Shown one piece after another: positions 40,011 to 48,870 of a stretch of DNA of 64,000 nt (its first letter is position 1; each line of letters begins with the position of its first letter). Position numbers and translations under genes: made by a program. Source of the DNA: Flavobacteriaceae bacterium. Lineage in GTDB: Bacteria > Bacteroidota > Bacteroidia > Flavobacteriales > Flavobacteriaceae. The notes below the pieces were generated by a model. That model was not told the DNA's origin and did no database searches. It worked only from the letters and a program-made list of their open reading frames with translations. Location of the stretch: contig JAOXRU010000119.1 in NCBI GenBank assembly GCA_025800395.1, positions 1-64,000 on the forward strand, read 5' to 3'.

Positions 40011-41486
40011 ATGGAAATTGAAGAAGAATATATCCGAATCATTTTTGGCCTTAAGCTAAAACAAATTAGGAACGAAAAAAACCTTTCTCTTTTTGGGCTT
40101 TCTAAACTGAGTAAAATCTCAAAATCATACCTCAACGAAATAGAAAAAGGGAAAAAGTATCCCAAACCAGATAAAATTGCTATCTTATCCAATGCTTTAG
40201 ATGTTCCTTATGACTCTCTAGTTTCCTTAAAGTTAGACAAAAATTTAGCACCAATTGGAGAAGTTCTACAGTCTAAAATTCTAAAAGAAATTCCTTTAGA
40301 CCTTTTCGGTATACAGGAAATGGATCTTATAGATATTATCTCTAGCGCTCCCGCCAAGGTAAACGCTTTTATAAGCACTCTTATTAAAATTGGCAAAAAT
40401 TACAATCTCACCAAAGAAAGTTTTTTCTTGGCTGCTTTGCGCTCTTACCAAGAAGCACATAACAACTATTTTGAAGAACTAGAAACCGCAGCAGAGAAAT
40501 TTGCAGCAGCTTATCAATTATCCTATCATAAACGCATTAATATTAAAGATTTAGAAGAAATTCTAATCGAAGAATACGAATACAATATTGTAACCGAGAA
40601 CATTTCTCAACACAGTGGTTTGCATAATATAAGATCTGTTTACGTTCCAAAATCTAAGACCTTGGTAATTAGCAAGAATATAGACGATTCGCAAAAAGCT
40701 TTTATTTATGCCAAAGAAATTGGATACAACTACCTCGACCTGCAAGAACGCTTGTATACATTTACTTGGGTGAAATTTGACAGTTTCGACCAAGTATTAC
40801 ATAACTTTATGGCTTCTTATTTTGCGGGTGCTTTATTGCTTCCGAAAACACCTTTAGAAGAAGGATTAAAAACATTTTTTGAAAAAAAGAAATGGAAAAA
40901 TAATCATTTTGAGAAACTCATTTTTAACTATACGGATTCTCCCGAGATGTTTATGCAACGACTTACCAATATATTACCTAAGTCTTTTCATTTAAAAAAT
41001 CTCTTTTTTGTTCGTTTTGGAAACATTGAAGGTACAGAGAGCTACAGCCTAACCAAAGAATTACATATTACCCAGCAACAACCTCCAACTGCCAACGAAA
41101 ACCACGAACATTATTGTAGAAGATGGATTAGTCTCGACATTTTTAAACGGCTACCAAAAGAATCTCTAGCTATAGATGCTCAAATCTCTAATTACCCTGA
41201 AAATCAAGCCAAATACTTAGTATTATCTTGTGCTACATCGGATCCGTTTGATGACACTCTTTTTCGTTCCGTAAATCTCGGTATTTTCATCAACAATCAC
41301 GCTAAGAATAAGATACAGTTTTTAAACGATGATAGTGTTCCCGAAAAAGAAGTTGGTGTTACTTGCCAACGCTGTGCAATTGATCATTGTGCAGAAAGAG
41401 CCGCTGCACCAACCTATATAAAACAACATCAGATTAATACAGAAATTGAGGCCAGCATTCAAGAAATAATGGATCTGCATTCGTAG
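40011..41486 (+). CDS. RamB/ScfR-type XRE regulator with short-chain fatty acyl domain
   Basis: A cytoplasmic transcription factor, 491 aa from ATG 40011. The N-terminal helix-turn-helix (~8-65) reads IFGLKLKQIRNEKNLSLFGLSKLSKISKSYLNEIEKG. An IrrE/ImmA-like middle region follows, but it lacks a clear HExxH. The C-terminal domain carries GVTCQRCAIDHCAERAAAP, the Cys-rich signature of the family that includes RamB, ScfR and related short-chain acyl regulators. RamB controls glyoxylate-cycle genes in Corynebacterium, and this gene is divergent from aceB-aceA. It probably senses acetyl- or propionyl-type metabolites and binds the palindrome between the genes (inference). Confidence 0.88.
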   Translation: MEIEEEYIRIIFGLKLKQIRNEKNLSLFGLSKLSKISKSYLNEIEKGKKYPKPDKIAILSNALDVPYDSLVSLKLDKNLAPIGEVLQSKILKEIPLDLFGIQEMDLIDIISSAPAKVNAFISTLIKIGKNYNLTKESFFLAALRSYQEAHNNYFEELETAAEKFAAAYQLSYHKRINIKDLEEILIEEYEYNIVTENISQHSGLHNIRSVYVPKSKTLVISKNIDDSQKAFIYAKEIGYNYLDLQERLYTFTWVKFDSFDQVLHNFMASYFAGALLLPKTPLEEGLKTFFEKKKWKNNHFEKLIFNYTDSPEMFMQRLTNILPKSFHLKNLFFVRFGNIEGTESYSLTKELHITQQQPPTANENHEHYCRRWISLDIFKRLPKESLAIDAQISNYPENQAKYLVLSCATSDPFDDTLFRSVNLGIFINNHAKNKIQFLNDDSVPEKEVGVTCQRCAIDHCAERAAAPTYIKQHQINTEIEASIQEIMDLHS

Positions 41487-41538
41487 AATTGCCTATTATC
41501 GCACAACAATTAGTATTTTTAGTTTTTAAAACGTATTT

Positions 41539-43167
41539 ATGAATCTCAAATATAACATTAACGAAGACCACAATAAATTACTACTTTCGCAACTGCGCAA
41601 ACGTCTACAAAAAGTATCTCTCGGAGGAGGAAAAAAACGAATTGCTAAGCAACACGCCAAAGGCAAAATGACTGCCCGAGAGCGGATCGATTATCTCTTG
41701 GACGATCCAAAAGAAGCTATAGAAATTGCTGCCTTTGCTGGAGAAAACATGTATAAAGAACACGGCGGATGCGCGTCTGCAGGGGTTGTTGTTAAAATTG
41801 GCGCAGTTCGAGAAAAACTATGCATACTAGTTGCAAACGACGCTACAGTTAAGGCTGGAGCTTGGTTCCCCATTACAGCTAAAAAAAACTTACGCGCTCA
41901 GGAAATTGCCATGGAAAACAAACTACCTATCATTTACTTGGTGGATAGTGCTGGCGTATACCTTCCTATGCAAGATGAAATCTTCCCAGATAAAGAGCAT
42001 TTTGGGCGGATTTTTAGAAATAATGCCAAAATGAGCGCCATGGGCATTACACAAATCAGCGCTATTATGGGCTCTTGTGTTGCAGGTGGCGCCTATTTAC
42101 CCATTATGAGCGATGAGGCCATTATAGTAGATAAAACTGCTTCTATTTTCTTAGCAGGAAGCTATTTGGTTAAAGCTGCTATAGGAGAAAGCATTGATAA
42201 CGAAACCCTCGGAGGCGCTACTACCCATTGCGAAATTAGTGGCGTAACCGATTATAAAGCTAGTAATGATAAAGATGCCTTAGACAAAATAAAAAATATA
42301 GTAGATAAAATTGGGCATTTTGAGCAAGCGGGTTTTAACAGAAAAGAAAGCAAAGCACCAGCCAAAACCATAGAGGAAATTTATGGTATTCTACCAAAAA
42401 AACGAAACGAACAATACGATATGCAAGAAATCATTGATAGAATGGTGGATGCAGATAGTTTTGAAGCCTATAAGGATGGCTACGGAAAAACCATCATCTG
42501 TGGTTATGCACGTATAGATGGTTGGGCTGTAGGCATTGTTGCCAACCAGCGCAAAATTGTAAAAACCAAAAAGGGAGAAATGCAATTTGGAGGTGTTATC
42601 TATAGCGATTCGGCCGATAAAGCAACGCGATTTATTGCTAATTGTAACCAAAAAAAAATTCCTTTAGTTTTTTTACAAGACGTTACTGGCTTTATGGTCG
42701 GCAGCAAAAGCGAACATGGTGGCATTATTAAAGATGGGGCAAAAATGGTGAATGCCGTAAGTAATTCTGTAGTGCCAAAATTTACAGTAATTATTGGCAA
42801 CTCTTATGGTGCTGGCAACTATGCAATGTGTGGTAAAGCCTACGATCCTAGACTTATAGTTGCATGGCCAAGTGCCGAATTGGCGGTAATGAGCGGCAAT
42901 AGTGCTGCAAAAGTACTTTTACAAATAGAAAAAGCATCTCTAGAAAAGCAAGGCGAAACCATTACCGAAACCAAAGAAAAGGAATTGTATAACAAGATCA
43001 AGTTGCGTTATGACGAGCAGGTTTCTCCTTATTATGCCGCTGCAAGAATCTGGACCGATGCTATAATTGACCCCCTAGATACCAGAAAATGGATTTCTAC
43101 AGGCATAGCCGCTGCAGATCATGCACCCATAAAAGAACCGTTTAATTTAGGTGTTATTCAAACCTGA
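41539..43167 (+). CDS. Acyl-CoA carboxylase beta (carboxyltransferase) subunit, MCC-like
   Basis: 542 aa, a biotin-dependent carboxyltransferase subunit. It has both crotonase-like halves: GKMTARERIDYLLD at the start, then VGA/HGGCASAGVVV, HFGRIFRNNAKMSAMGITQISAIMGSCVAGGAYLPIMSDE, LGGATTHCEISGVTDY, and in the C-terminal half FLQDVTGFMVG, HGGIIKDGAKMV and GNSYGAGNYAMCG. These fit methylcrotonyl-CoA carboxylase beta (leucine breakdown) best; propionyl-CoA or geranyl-CoA carboxylase are alternatives. No biotin carboxylase/BCCP subunit is adjacent. It follows the acyl-responsive regulator by 52 bp on the same strand. Confidence 0.85.
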   Translation: MNLKYNINEDHNKLLLSQLRKRLQKVSLGGGKKRIAKQHAKGKMTARERIDYLLDDPKEAIEIAAFAGENMYKEHGGCASAGVVVKIGAVREKLCILVANDATVKAGAWFPITAKKNLRAQEIAMENKLPIIYLVDSAGVYLPMQDEIFPDKEHFGRIFRNNAKMSAMGITQISAIMGSCVAGGAYLPIMSDEAIIVDKTASIFLAGSYLVKAAIGESIDNETLGGATTHCEISGVTDYKASNDKDALDKIKNIVDKIGHFEQAGFNRKESKAPAKTIEEIYGILPKKRNEQYDMQEIIDRMVDADSFEAYKDGYGKTIICGYARIDGWAVGIVANQRKIVKTKKGEMQFGGVIYSDSADKATRFIANCNQKKIPLVFLQDVTGFMVGSKSEHGGIIKDGAKMVNAVSNSVVPKFTVIIGNSYGAGNYAMCGKAYDPRLIVAWPSAELAVMSGNSAAKVLLQIEKASLEKQGETITETKEKELYNKIKLRYDEQVSPYYAAARIWTDAIIDPLDTRKWISTGIAAADHAPIKEPFNLGVIQT

Positions 43168-43178
43168 TTTTTTTTAGA

Positions 43179-43272
43179 AGCTGTTTCCCGCTCTCACTAG
43201 TCGCTTTTTTCTGTCGCACTAAGTTGCTCCAAAAAAAGAGCTCCAACATGCCGTTCCATCGGGGCTAGGGCT
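43179..43272. repeat. Conserved convergent-intergenic element, copy 1
   Basis: Between the carboxylase (+) and VWA gene (-). Read on minus it contains GGAACGGCAT (43248-43257), then an A/T-flanked variable loop, then AGTGAGAGCGGG. The second copy at 52806-52900 reads GGAACGGCAT ... AGTGAATAGCCCG on plus. The exact 10-mer and the order of parts are shared; the central part differs in length (about 50 versus 31 bp). It resembles a family of intergenic elements I recall in Flavobacteriaceae genomes; its function is unknown. Confidence 0.5.
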
Positions 43273-43348
43273 ATATGTTTTAATTATATTAATGCATAAA
43301 AGGGGCACTACACCACTTTTAAAACTATATGTTGCAAACCATTTCATT

Positions 43349-45409
43349 TTAACTAGACGGATACAATTCTACCAGTCGCATAAACTCCGCACGGTAACCT
43401 GCTTTATCTTCCCCTCTTCCTTTTATTGCCAATTCTAAAACCAAATCCAAACTAGCGTTGTTGGTATAGTTACCTGTTTTTACCAACTGACCAAAAAGAG
43501 CCACTGCTGCAGCAAAAGAGAAGTCAGCAGAAAGATTATTTTGAACAGTTTGTTCTATACCTTTTTCAATTAAAATACTTGTTTCTCCATCTGGCTTCTT
43601 GTACCGAAACTTAATGTGTGCCAACAGATTATCTGTAGTTACTTCCTTTGTGAATTTAGGCATGCTAGCCTCTGGCACAAAATTACTTTTTACCCCTTTC
43701 GGTATTATTTCATACAAAGCGGTTACACTATGTCCACTGCCTAATTCACCAGCATCTTTGGCATCATTAGCAAAATCTTCTGCAGCCAACATACGGTTTT
43801 CATATCCTATTAAACGGTATGCCTCTACCAAACTCGGATTAAACTCAATCTGTATTTTCACATCTTTAGCTATAGTATGCAAGGTTCCACCAAATTCTTG
43901 TCCGAATACTTTTTTAGCCTCTTGCATGGTGTCTATATAGGCATGGTTTCCATTTCCCTTGTCTGCAAGAACCTCCAATTTCGAATCTTTATAATTGCCA
44001 TACCCAAATCCCAACACCGATAAAAACACACCTGTTTTTCTTTTCTCTACTATTAAATCTTCCATAGCTTTATCGTTAGAATCACCAACATTAAAATCGC
44101 CATCTGTGGCTAAAATCACGCGATTATTACCATTTTTCTTGAAATGTTTGGTTGCCAAATCGTATGCTAATTCTATACCAGCACCACCGGCAGTACTCCC
44201 TCCTGCCTCTAGTTGTTCTAGAGCGCCTAAAATCTTTTCTTTGTTTTTTCCAGAGGTTGGTTCTAAAACCACTCCTGCCGCACCAGCATACACCACTATA
44301 GCAACCTTATCTTTTGCTCGAAGTTGATTTACTAACAAACCAAAAGCCTTCTTCAATAAGCCTAATTTATTAGAAGCACGCATAGAGCCAGATACATCTA
44401 TTAAAAATGTAAGATTAGAAGCCGGCAACTGTTCATTTGCAATAGTTTTTCCTTGTAAACCAATTTTTAACAATTTTGCGTCTTTGTTCCATGGAGACTT
44501 TCCTAATTCTGTATGTATTGCAAACGGATGCTTCCCAGTAGGTTGCGGATAATCATATTTAAAATAGTTTACCATCTCCTCTATTTTAACCGCATCTTTA
44601 CGCAGATTTTGCCCGTTATTAATCATTCTTCGTACATTGCTATAGGAAGCCTTGTCTACATCTATAGAAAAAGTTGAAAAAGGATGTAAGGCTGGCAATT
44701 GAAATGGATTTTCCACATAGCTTTCATACGTCTCTGTATCTGGGTTATAGGTACCATTTTTGGTAAGTATAATAATACAGCCATTTTTTCCGCGTTTGCC
44801 AAATCGCTGTATAGCTTGTTCGCCTTTAAGCACCTCCACCTTTTTTATTTTGTAAGGCTCTCTTTGCATTAAGTTTTGCAAGGCTTCGTTTTTCAACACC
44901 TTGCCATCCACTATATACAATGGTTCTTCTGACATGGTTGCTGTTGAAGTGCCTCTAATTTGCAATCGATCAAACAAAACTGGCCTAGTTCCAGTAACTA
45001 AATTCACACCCGAAACTTTACCACTTAGTTGGTTTGCCACCACGCTGGTTGTAGCATAACCCAAAGCTCTCTTTTGCCTTTTAATCCCATAGCCAGAAAC
45101 AACAACCTCCTCAAGAGCCTGAGCATCTTCTTCCATGACAACATTAATGGTTTTTAAAGTTGTTACTTTCTTCACCACATTTTTGTAACCAATAAAACTA
45201 AATTGTAATTTTTTTCCAACCGAAGTTTGTAGGGTGTACCGCCCATCAAAATCGGTTTGAGTACCTATGGTGGATCCTAAAACCACTACATTTACACCTG
45301 GCAGGGGGTCGTTATTTAGATCGGTTACCACACCTTCCACTAGAATTCCCTGTGCACTTAATACATATGGTATAAACAAAATAAATAGAGAGCATAATAA
45401 CTTTTTCAT
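43349..45409 (-). CDS. VWA-domain protein with CarboxypepD_reg and TonB-plug modules
   Basis: 686 aa, exported (signal peptide ending VLSAQG). The domain order is a carboxypeptidase-regulatory-like beta-sandwich (~22-100, VTDLNNDPLPGVNVVVLGS) and a TonB-dependent-receptor plug-like segment (~105-225, EEVVVSGYG, LYIVDGKVL, GKRGKNGCIIILT). There is no outer-membrane barrel after the plug. Then comes a VWF_A N-terminal region (FSIDVDKASYSNVRRMIN), a VWA domain with MIDAS FLIDVSGSMRASNK (~335) and ATDGDFNVG, and a DUF3520/YfbK-type C-terminus. YfbK-like architecture is common in Bacteroidota, but the added plug is a fusion typical of this phylum. It is probably a periplasmic or surface metal-ion-dependent binding protein; the role is unknown. 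Confidence 0.88.
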   Translation of the reverse strand: MKKLLCSLFILFIPYVLSAQGILVEGVVTDLNNDPLPGVNVVVLGSTIGTQTDFDGRYTLQTSVGKKLQFSFIGYKNVVKKVTTLKTINVVMEEDAQALEEVVVSGYGIKRQKRALGYATTSVVANQLSGKVSGVNLVTGTRPVLFDRLQIRGTSTATMSEEPLYIVDGKVLKNEALQNLMQREPYKIKKVEVLKGEQAIQRFGKRGKNGCIIILTKNGTYNPDTETYESYVENPFQLPALHPFSTFSIDVDKASYSNVRRMINNGQNLRKDAVKIEEMVNYFKYDYPQPTGKHPFAIHTELGKSPWNKDAKLLKIGLQGKTIANEQLPASNLTFLIDVSGSMRASNKLGLLKKAFGLLVNQLRAKDKVAIVVYAGAAGVVLEPTSGKNKEKILGALEQLEAGGSTAGGAGIELAYDLATKHFKKNGNNRVILATDGDFNVGDSNDKAMEDLIVEKRKTGVFLSVLGFGYGNYKDSKLEVLADKGNGNHAYIDTMQEAKKVFGQEFGGTLHTIAKDVKIQIEFNPSLVEAYRLIGYENRMLAAEDFANDAKDAGELGSGHSVTALYEIIPKGVKSNFVPEASMPKFTKEVTTDNLLAHIKFRYKKPDGETSILIEKGIEQTVQNNLSADFSFAAAVALFGQLVKTGNYTNNASLDLVLELAIKGRGEDKAGYRAEFMRLVELYPSS

Positions 45410-45624
45410 AGCAATTCTTTTTAATGCAGTTTACTGCGTTTGTTTTTTAAAACTACTGTACTTCTTCACTTTAAAAAACCAATATTGCGTAAAAACCCCT
45501 TTTGAATGCGTGAACCGGATAATTTTATCCTTGTTTGGCAAGAGCAGTTCCAAGTTGGACGAAAAAACTTCTATCTTTCCACTGTTTATTCTTGTTTTGA
45601 TCAAACATTAAAAAAACAAGTGTT

Positions 45625-46284
45625 ATGAAAAAGAAATTATTTATTGGATTAGTTGGATTGTTTCTCCTTCAATCTTGTATCTTAAAATCTCTACGTCCTT
45701 TTTACACCCAGGATAAGCTAATAGACCTATCGGAATTTCAAGGAACATGGTCAGATTCTAAAAACGGTAGTTGGGAATTGCTATCTGTGGAAAAAGATAT
45801 TACAAACCATAACGACGGAAAAAAATTATCTAAAGACGATCAGGAGGCTTTAAAAAAATACGGCAAAGGACTTTTAATAAAATACACAGAAGACAAAAAA
45901 GAGGTCACCTTTATTGCTATGGGGTTTCAGGTTAACAATGCAATTTTTATAGATTTCACTCCAGTTCACTTAGAAAGCAATGATATGAATGAACTTGGAA
46001 AACAACATTTGGTGGAAACCCATTCGGTAGCCAAATTAGAACGAAAAAACAAAAATGAAGTTTCTCTAATATGGTTAGAAGAAAAAGACTTAAAACCATT
46101 ACTGGAAGAACAAAAATTAAAACTAGATCATATGAAAAACAACATATCATTATCTGGGAATGATCTTTTACTAACTGCCTCTCCCAAAGAATTATACCAG
46201 TTTTTAGTAGCTTTCAACAAAAGCCATGCTAAGGAAATTCAAGAATCTGATGACGCGTATCACTTAAAGCGAAAGGATGTCTAA
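45625..46284 (+). CDS. Lipoprotein encoded with a kinase-LytTR pair
   Basis: 219 aa with a lipoprotein signal peptide: KKKLFIGLVGLFLLQSC, lipobox LQSC, so lipidation at Cys18. The mature domain is mixed alpha/beta with no recognised family signature. It begins LRPFYTQDKLIDLSEFQGTWSD, which resembles lipocalin-like starts. It overlaps the downstream kinase by 8 nt, and the three genes (lipoprotein, kinase, LytTR regulator) form one operon, so it may act as an envelope sensor or accessory for the kinase (inference). Confidence 0.75.
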   Translation: MKKKLFIGLVGLFLLQSCILKSLRPFYTQDKLIDLSEFQGTWSDSKNGSWELLSVEKDITNHNDGKKLSKDDQEALKKYGKGLLIKYTEDKKEVTFIAMGFQVNNAIFIDFTPVHLESNDMNELGKQHLVETHSVAKLERKNKNEVSLIWLEEKDLKPLLEEQKLKLDHMKNNISLSGNDLLLTASPKELYQFLVAFNKSHAKEIQESDDAYHLKRKDV

Positions 46285-47314
46285 AGCGCAAAAACTATTT
46301 TCTAAATATTTCATTTGGCCTATTGTTCTTTGGACAATAGGCTTGGTGATATTAGGGTTAATTTTTGGCCATGGAACCCCTAAAAAAATTGATTGGATCT
46401 ACAGCTTAGTTTTTAGTTTATTGGCACTGCCTGTAATTTATATAGTAAATCATTGGTTTTTTCGTTTGTTGTTAAAAAAAGACAAGTGGTTTTTGTATCT
46501 ATCATTTAGTTTGCTCCTCATTCTAATATTTACTTGGTTAACCGAGAAGTTTATGCCTATGGTTTTAGAAAGCAGCTTCCCTACTTATTTATTTATTTCG
46601 TATCCAAGTTCTTATGCTTGGATGGGGTTGTATGCCACTTATGTTTTGCTTGCTATTTTATTTTACATGGCTATCGATTGGCACCAACGATTTCAGAATG
46701 AAAAAAGACTTTTGCAAGAACATCACCAACTCTTACAGGGTCAGCTCCAACAACTGCGAGGGCAAATACACCCACTTTTTTTATTTAATGCATTAAATGT
46801 GATTTATTCTTTGCAATTAACCAAGAGAAAAGAAACGACTGCCGCCATACTGCAATTGTCGGATATACTGCGCTATGTATTGTATCAAACCAATAGGCCC
46901 ATTCCACTAGAAGAAGAGATTGCCCTATTGGAAAATTATATACAATTCCAACAATTTCGCATACAGCATCGGGTAAAGTTCGAAAAAGAAATAGAAGATC
47001 CCCAGTATCTCCTATCTCCCATGCTGATTTTGCCAATCTTAGAGAATTGCTACAAACACGGTTTTGAAAACAGTTTAGCCGACAACGAATTATATGTATA
47101 TTTATCACAAAAGGGAAACCATTTTGAGTGTCGAATCCGAAACAGCAAGGGTCAGTCATCCAATGCAGAAAAAAAGGAAGGAATAGGCTTGGCAAACCTT
47201 AGGCAACAATTGGAGATTCAATATCCACAAGGCTTCCAGTTAGCTATTAAAGAAACAGATCATTATTTTGAAGTATGTCTACAATTAAACCAAGCTATAG
47301 TTGCATCATCATAG
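46277..47314 (+). CDS. LytS-type membrane histidine kinase, phospho-acceptor His replaced
   Basis: 345 aa. Four TM helices (~12-35, 40-65, 72-92, 108-130) are followed by a short coiled coil and a His_kinase (LytS/YehU-type) domain. The family motif QINPHFLFN is here GQIHPLFLFNALN: the phospho-acceptor His position is Leu, while His appears two residues earlier. The HATPase N-box ILENCYKHGF and G-box EGIGLANLRQQLE look intact. It overlaps the LytTR regulator by 40 nt. Either the neighbouring His substitutes, the protein signals without autophosphorylation, or a CAT-to-CTT error exists next to a T-run. Confidence 0.85.
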   Translation: MSKAQKLFSKYFIWPIVLWTIGLVILGLIFGHGTPKKIDWIYSLVFSLLALPVIYIVNHWFFRLLLKKDKWFLYLSFSLLLILIFTWLTEKFMPMVLESSFPTYLFISYPSSYAWMGLYATYVLLAILFYMAIDWHQRFQNEKRLLQEHHQLLQGQLQQLRGQIHPLFLFNALNVIYSLQLTKRKETTAAILQLSDILRYVLYQTNRPIPLEEEIALLENYIQFQQFRIQHRVKFEKEIEDPQYLLSPMLILPILENCYKHGFENSLADNELYVYLSQKGNHFECRIRNSKGQSSNAEKKEGIGLANLRQQLEIQYPQGFQLAIKETDHYFEVCLQLNQAIVASS

Positions 47315-48003
47315 AAGATGAAATCGCTTCACAAAATGTGCTTGTACAGTATATAAAGGATAGTCTCAACTTAGAATTAATTGGCGTATACGCCAATGCC
47401 ATATTGGCACAACAAGATCGAGATCACTGGGATCAGGTAGATTTGCTTTTCTTGGATATCCATATGCCCAAGCTTACTGGCTTGGAGTTTCTAAAAACTC
47501 TGAGCACACCAAAGCCTGTAATTTTCACCACGGCCTACTCGGAATATGCAGTAGAGGCCTTTCAAATACAAGCCATCGATTATTTATTGAAACCTTTTTC
47601 TTTTGAGCGCTTTTTGCGAGCCGTAGACAAATTTATCGCTACTCAAGCTCACAGTTCCCCCAAAAAAGAAGCCATACTCATTAAAGAAAACAAAAGTTTG
47701 TATCGCATACGATATCAGGATTTGCTATATATCGAAGCCAAAGGAGACTATGTACAATTGCATCTAGAGAACGAACGTCGGCTTACACATGCCAGATTTT
47801 CTACTTTTCTAACGCAACTACCAAGCAACTTTGTACGTTGCCATAAATCCTATGCAGTGAATATACATTACATACAAAGCATTAGCGGAAAATATTTGCA
47901 ATTAATTAATTTTAAAGTACCTATAGGAGCCACTTACAAAGAAGCCTTCCTTAAACAAATTTCTCTCCAAACTTTGTTCAATAGAAATAATTACAACTTA
48001 TAG
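47275..48003 (+). CDS. LytTR-family response regulator (operon with the 345-aa kinase)
   Basis: 242 aa: a receiver domain (IIIEDE, phospho-Asp D61 in LFLDIHMPKLTG, switch Thr in FTTAYSEYAVEAF, Lys in DYLLKPFSFE) and a C-terminal LytTR DNA-binding domain (~140-240, YRIRYQDLLYIEAKGDYVQLH, FVRCHKSYAVNI). It partners with the overlapping upstream kinase. It ends 13 bp into the convergent beta-barrel gene. It is one of two LytTR regulators in the window and is not the preferred candidate for the 21-bp repeat sites because none lie near this operon. Confidence 0.92.
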   Translation: MSTIKPSYSCIIIEDEIASQNVLVQYIKDSLNLELIGVYANAILAQQDRDHWDQVDLLFLDIHMPKLTGLEFLKTLSTPKPVIFTTAYSEYAVEAFQIQAIDYLLKPFSFERFLRAVDKFIATQAHSSPKKEAILIKENKSLYRIRYQDLLYIEAKGDYVQLHLENERRLTHARFSTFLTQLPSNFVRCHKSYAVNIHYIQSISGKYLQLINFKVPIGATYKEAFLKQISLQTLFNRNNYNL

Positions 48004-48851
48004 TATAATGCCAAACTAATAGCCGCGCGCTTTGCTACATTATTTCCAGAAAAAGCAGATGCATAACTTGCAGTGAGTCCCATCTTAGCGTTTATTTCTC
48101 CTATGAACTTTAAACCGTAAGCAAGGTATTCTTGATTATTCACATAAAACGCAGTTCGGCTATTATAAAATGGCACTTGAATATCGCCATTGTCAAAAGA
48201 CTGATTTAAATCTAAGAAACCTATAACCCATAATGGTTTAAGGGCTTTTAGTCCGTATTCCGCCCCAAAACGATAGCCATTACTATAGCCGCCACCTCTA
48301 AAATCTGCCGCAGCATACCCCTGAATAAACATATTGGAAAACCCACGTCCAAAGCTCAAAACTGGACTAATGCTGTTGGTGTTATAGCCAGATCGAATTC
48401 CCGTTTTCACATCGTAGGTAGTGGTGTTGAGCTTCAACATTAATTGTGCTGTAAGCAGCCATTTCTTTTTTATAAGATTGTGTTTTACCCCAAGAGTGGT
48501 ATTTCCCAGAGCGGTTTGTGAACCTGCAGGTGCCGTAAGTGCATCTATAAAATTAACATCGGGATGCAATCCATTGGATTTTTGCATTTTTAACGGTAAT
48601 GCAGCCACTACGGTAGTTTTGTTAGAAAGACCGTACTCCCCATACAATTGTAAAGTGTTGTCTGTTAACTCCCTATCGGTTCTATAGTCGGGGTCTCCAA
48701 AAATATTGGTATAGCCAGAAATAGTACTAAAGCCTAATTGCACATAAGCTTTGTTTTTTTGTTGCGTCCAAGGACCTTGTGCTATTGCTGAAAAGATACC
48801 AACTAGTCCAAAAATTAATACCAAGAATGGTTTACTCCAGTTATAATTCAT
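47991..48851 (-). CDS. Predicted outer-membrane beta-barrel protein
   Basis: 286 aa with a signal peptide (FLVLIFGLVGIFSAIAQ). The mature protein starts GPWTQQKNKAYVQLGFSTISGYTN and shows alternating amphipathic strands ending in LALYYKL, as expected for an outer-membrane barrel. No substrate-specific motif was seen. It lies 19 bp after menE on the same strand and may be co-transcribed with menC-CPBP-menE without a functional link. It overlaps the convergent LytTR gene at its 3' end by 13 bp. Confidence 0.7.
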   Translation of the reverse strand: MNYNWSKPFLVLIFGLVGIFSAIAQGPWTQQKNKAYVQLGFSTISGYTNIFGDPDYRTDRELTDNTLQLYGEYGLSNKTTVVAALPLKMQKSNGLHPDVNFIDALTAPAGSQTALGNTTLGVKHNLIKKKWLLTAQLMLKLNTTTYDVKTGIRSGYNTNSISPVLSFGRGFSNMFIQGYAAADFRGGGYSNGYRFGAEYGLKALKPLWVIGFLDLNQSFDNGDIQVPFYNSRTAFYVNNQEYLAYGLKFIGEINAKMGLTASYASAFSGNNVAKRAAISLALYYKL

Positions 48852-48870
48852 GTTTTTATTTTTTGCTTGG

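Noticed and set aside
41503-41509. ACAACAA half-site upstream of the acyl-CoA carboxylase gene (plus orientation)
   Set aside because: No second unit 21 bp away and no -7 box at the fixed distance.
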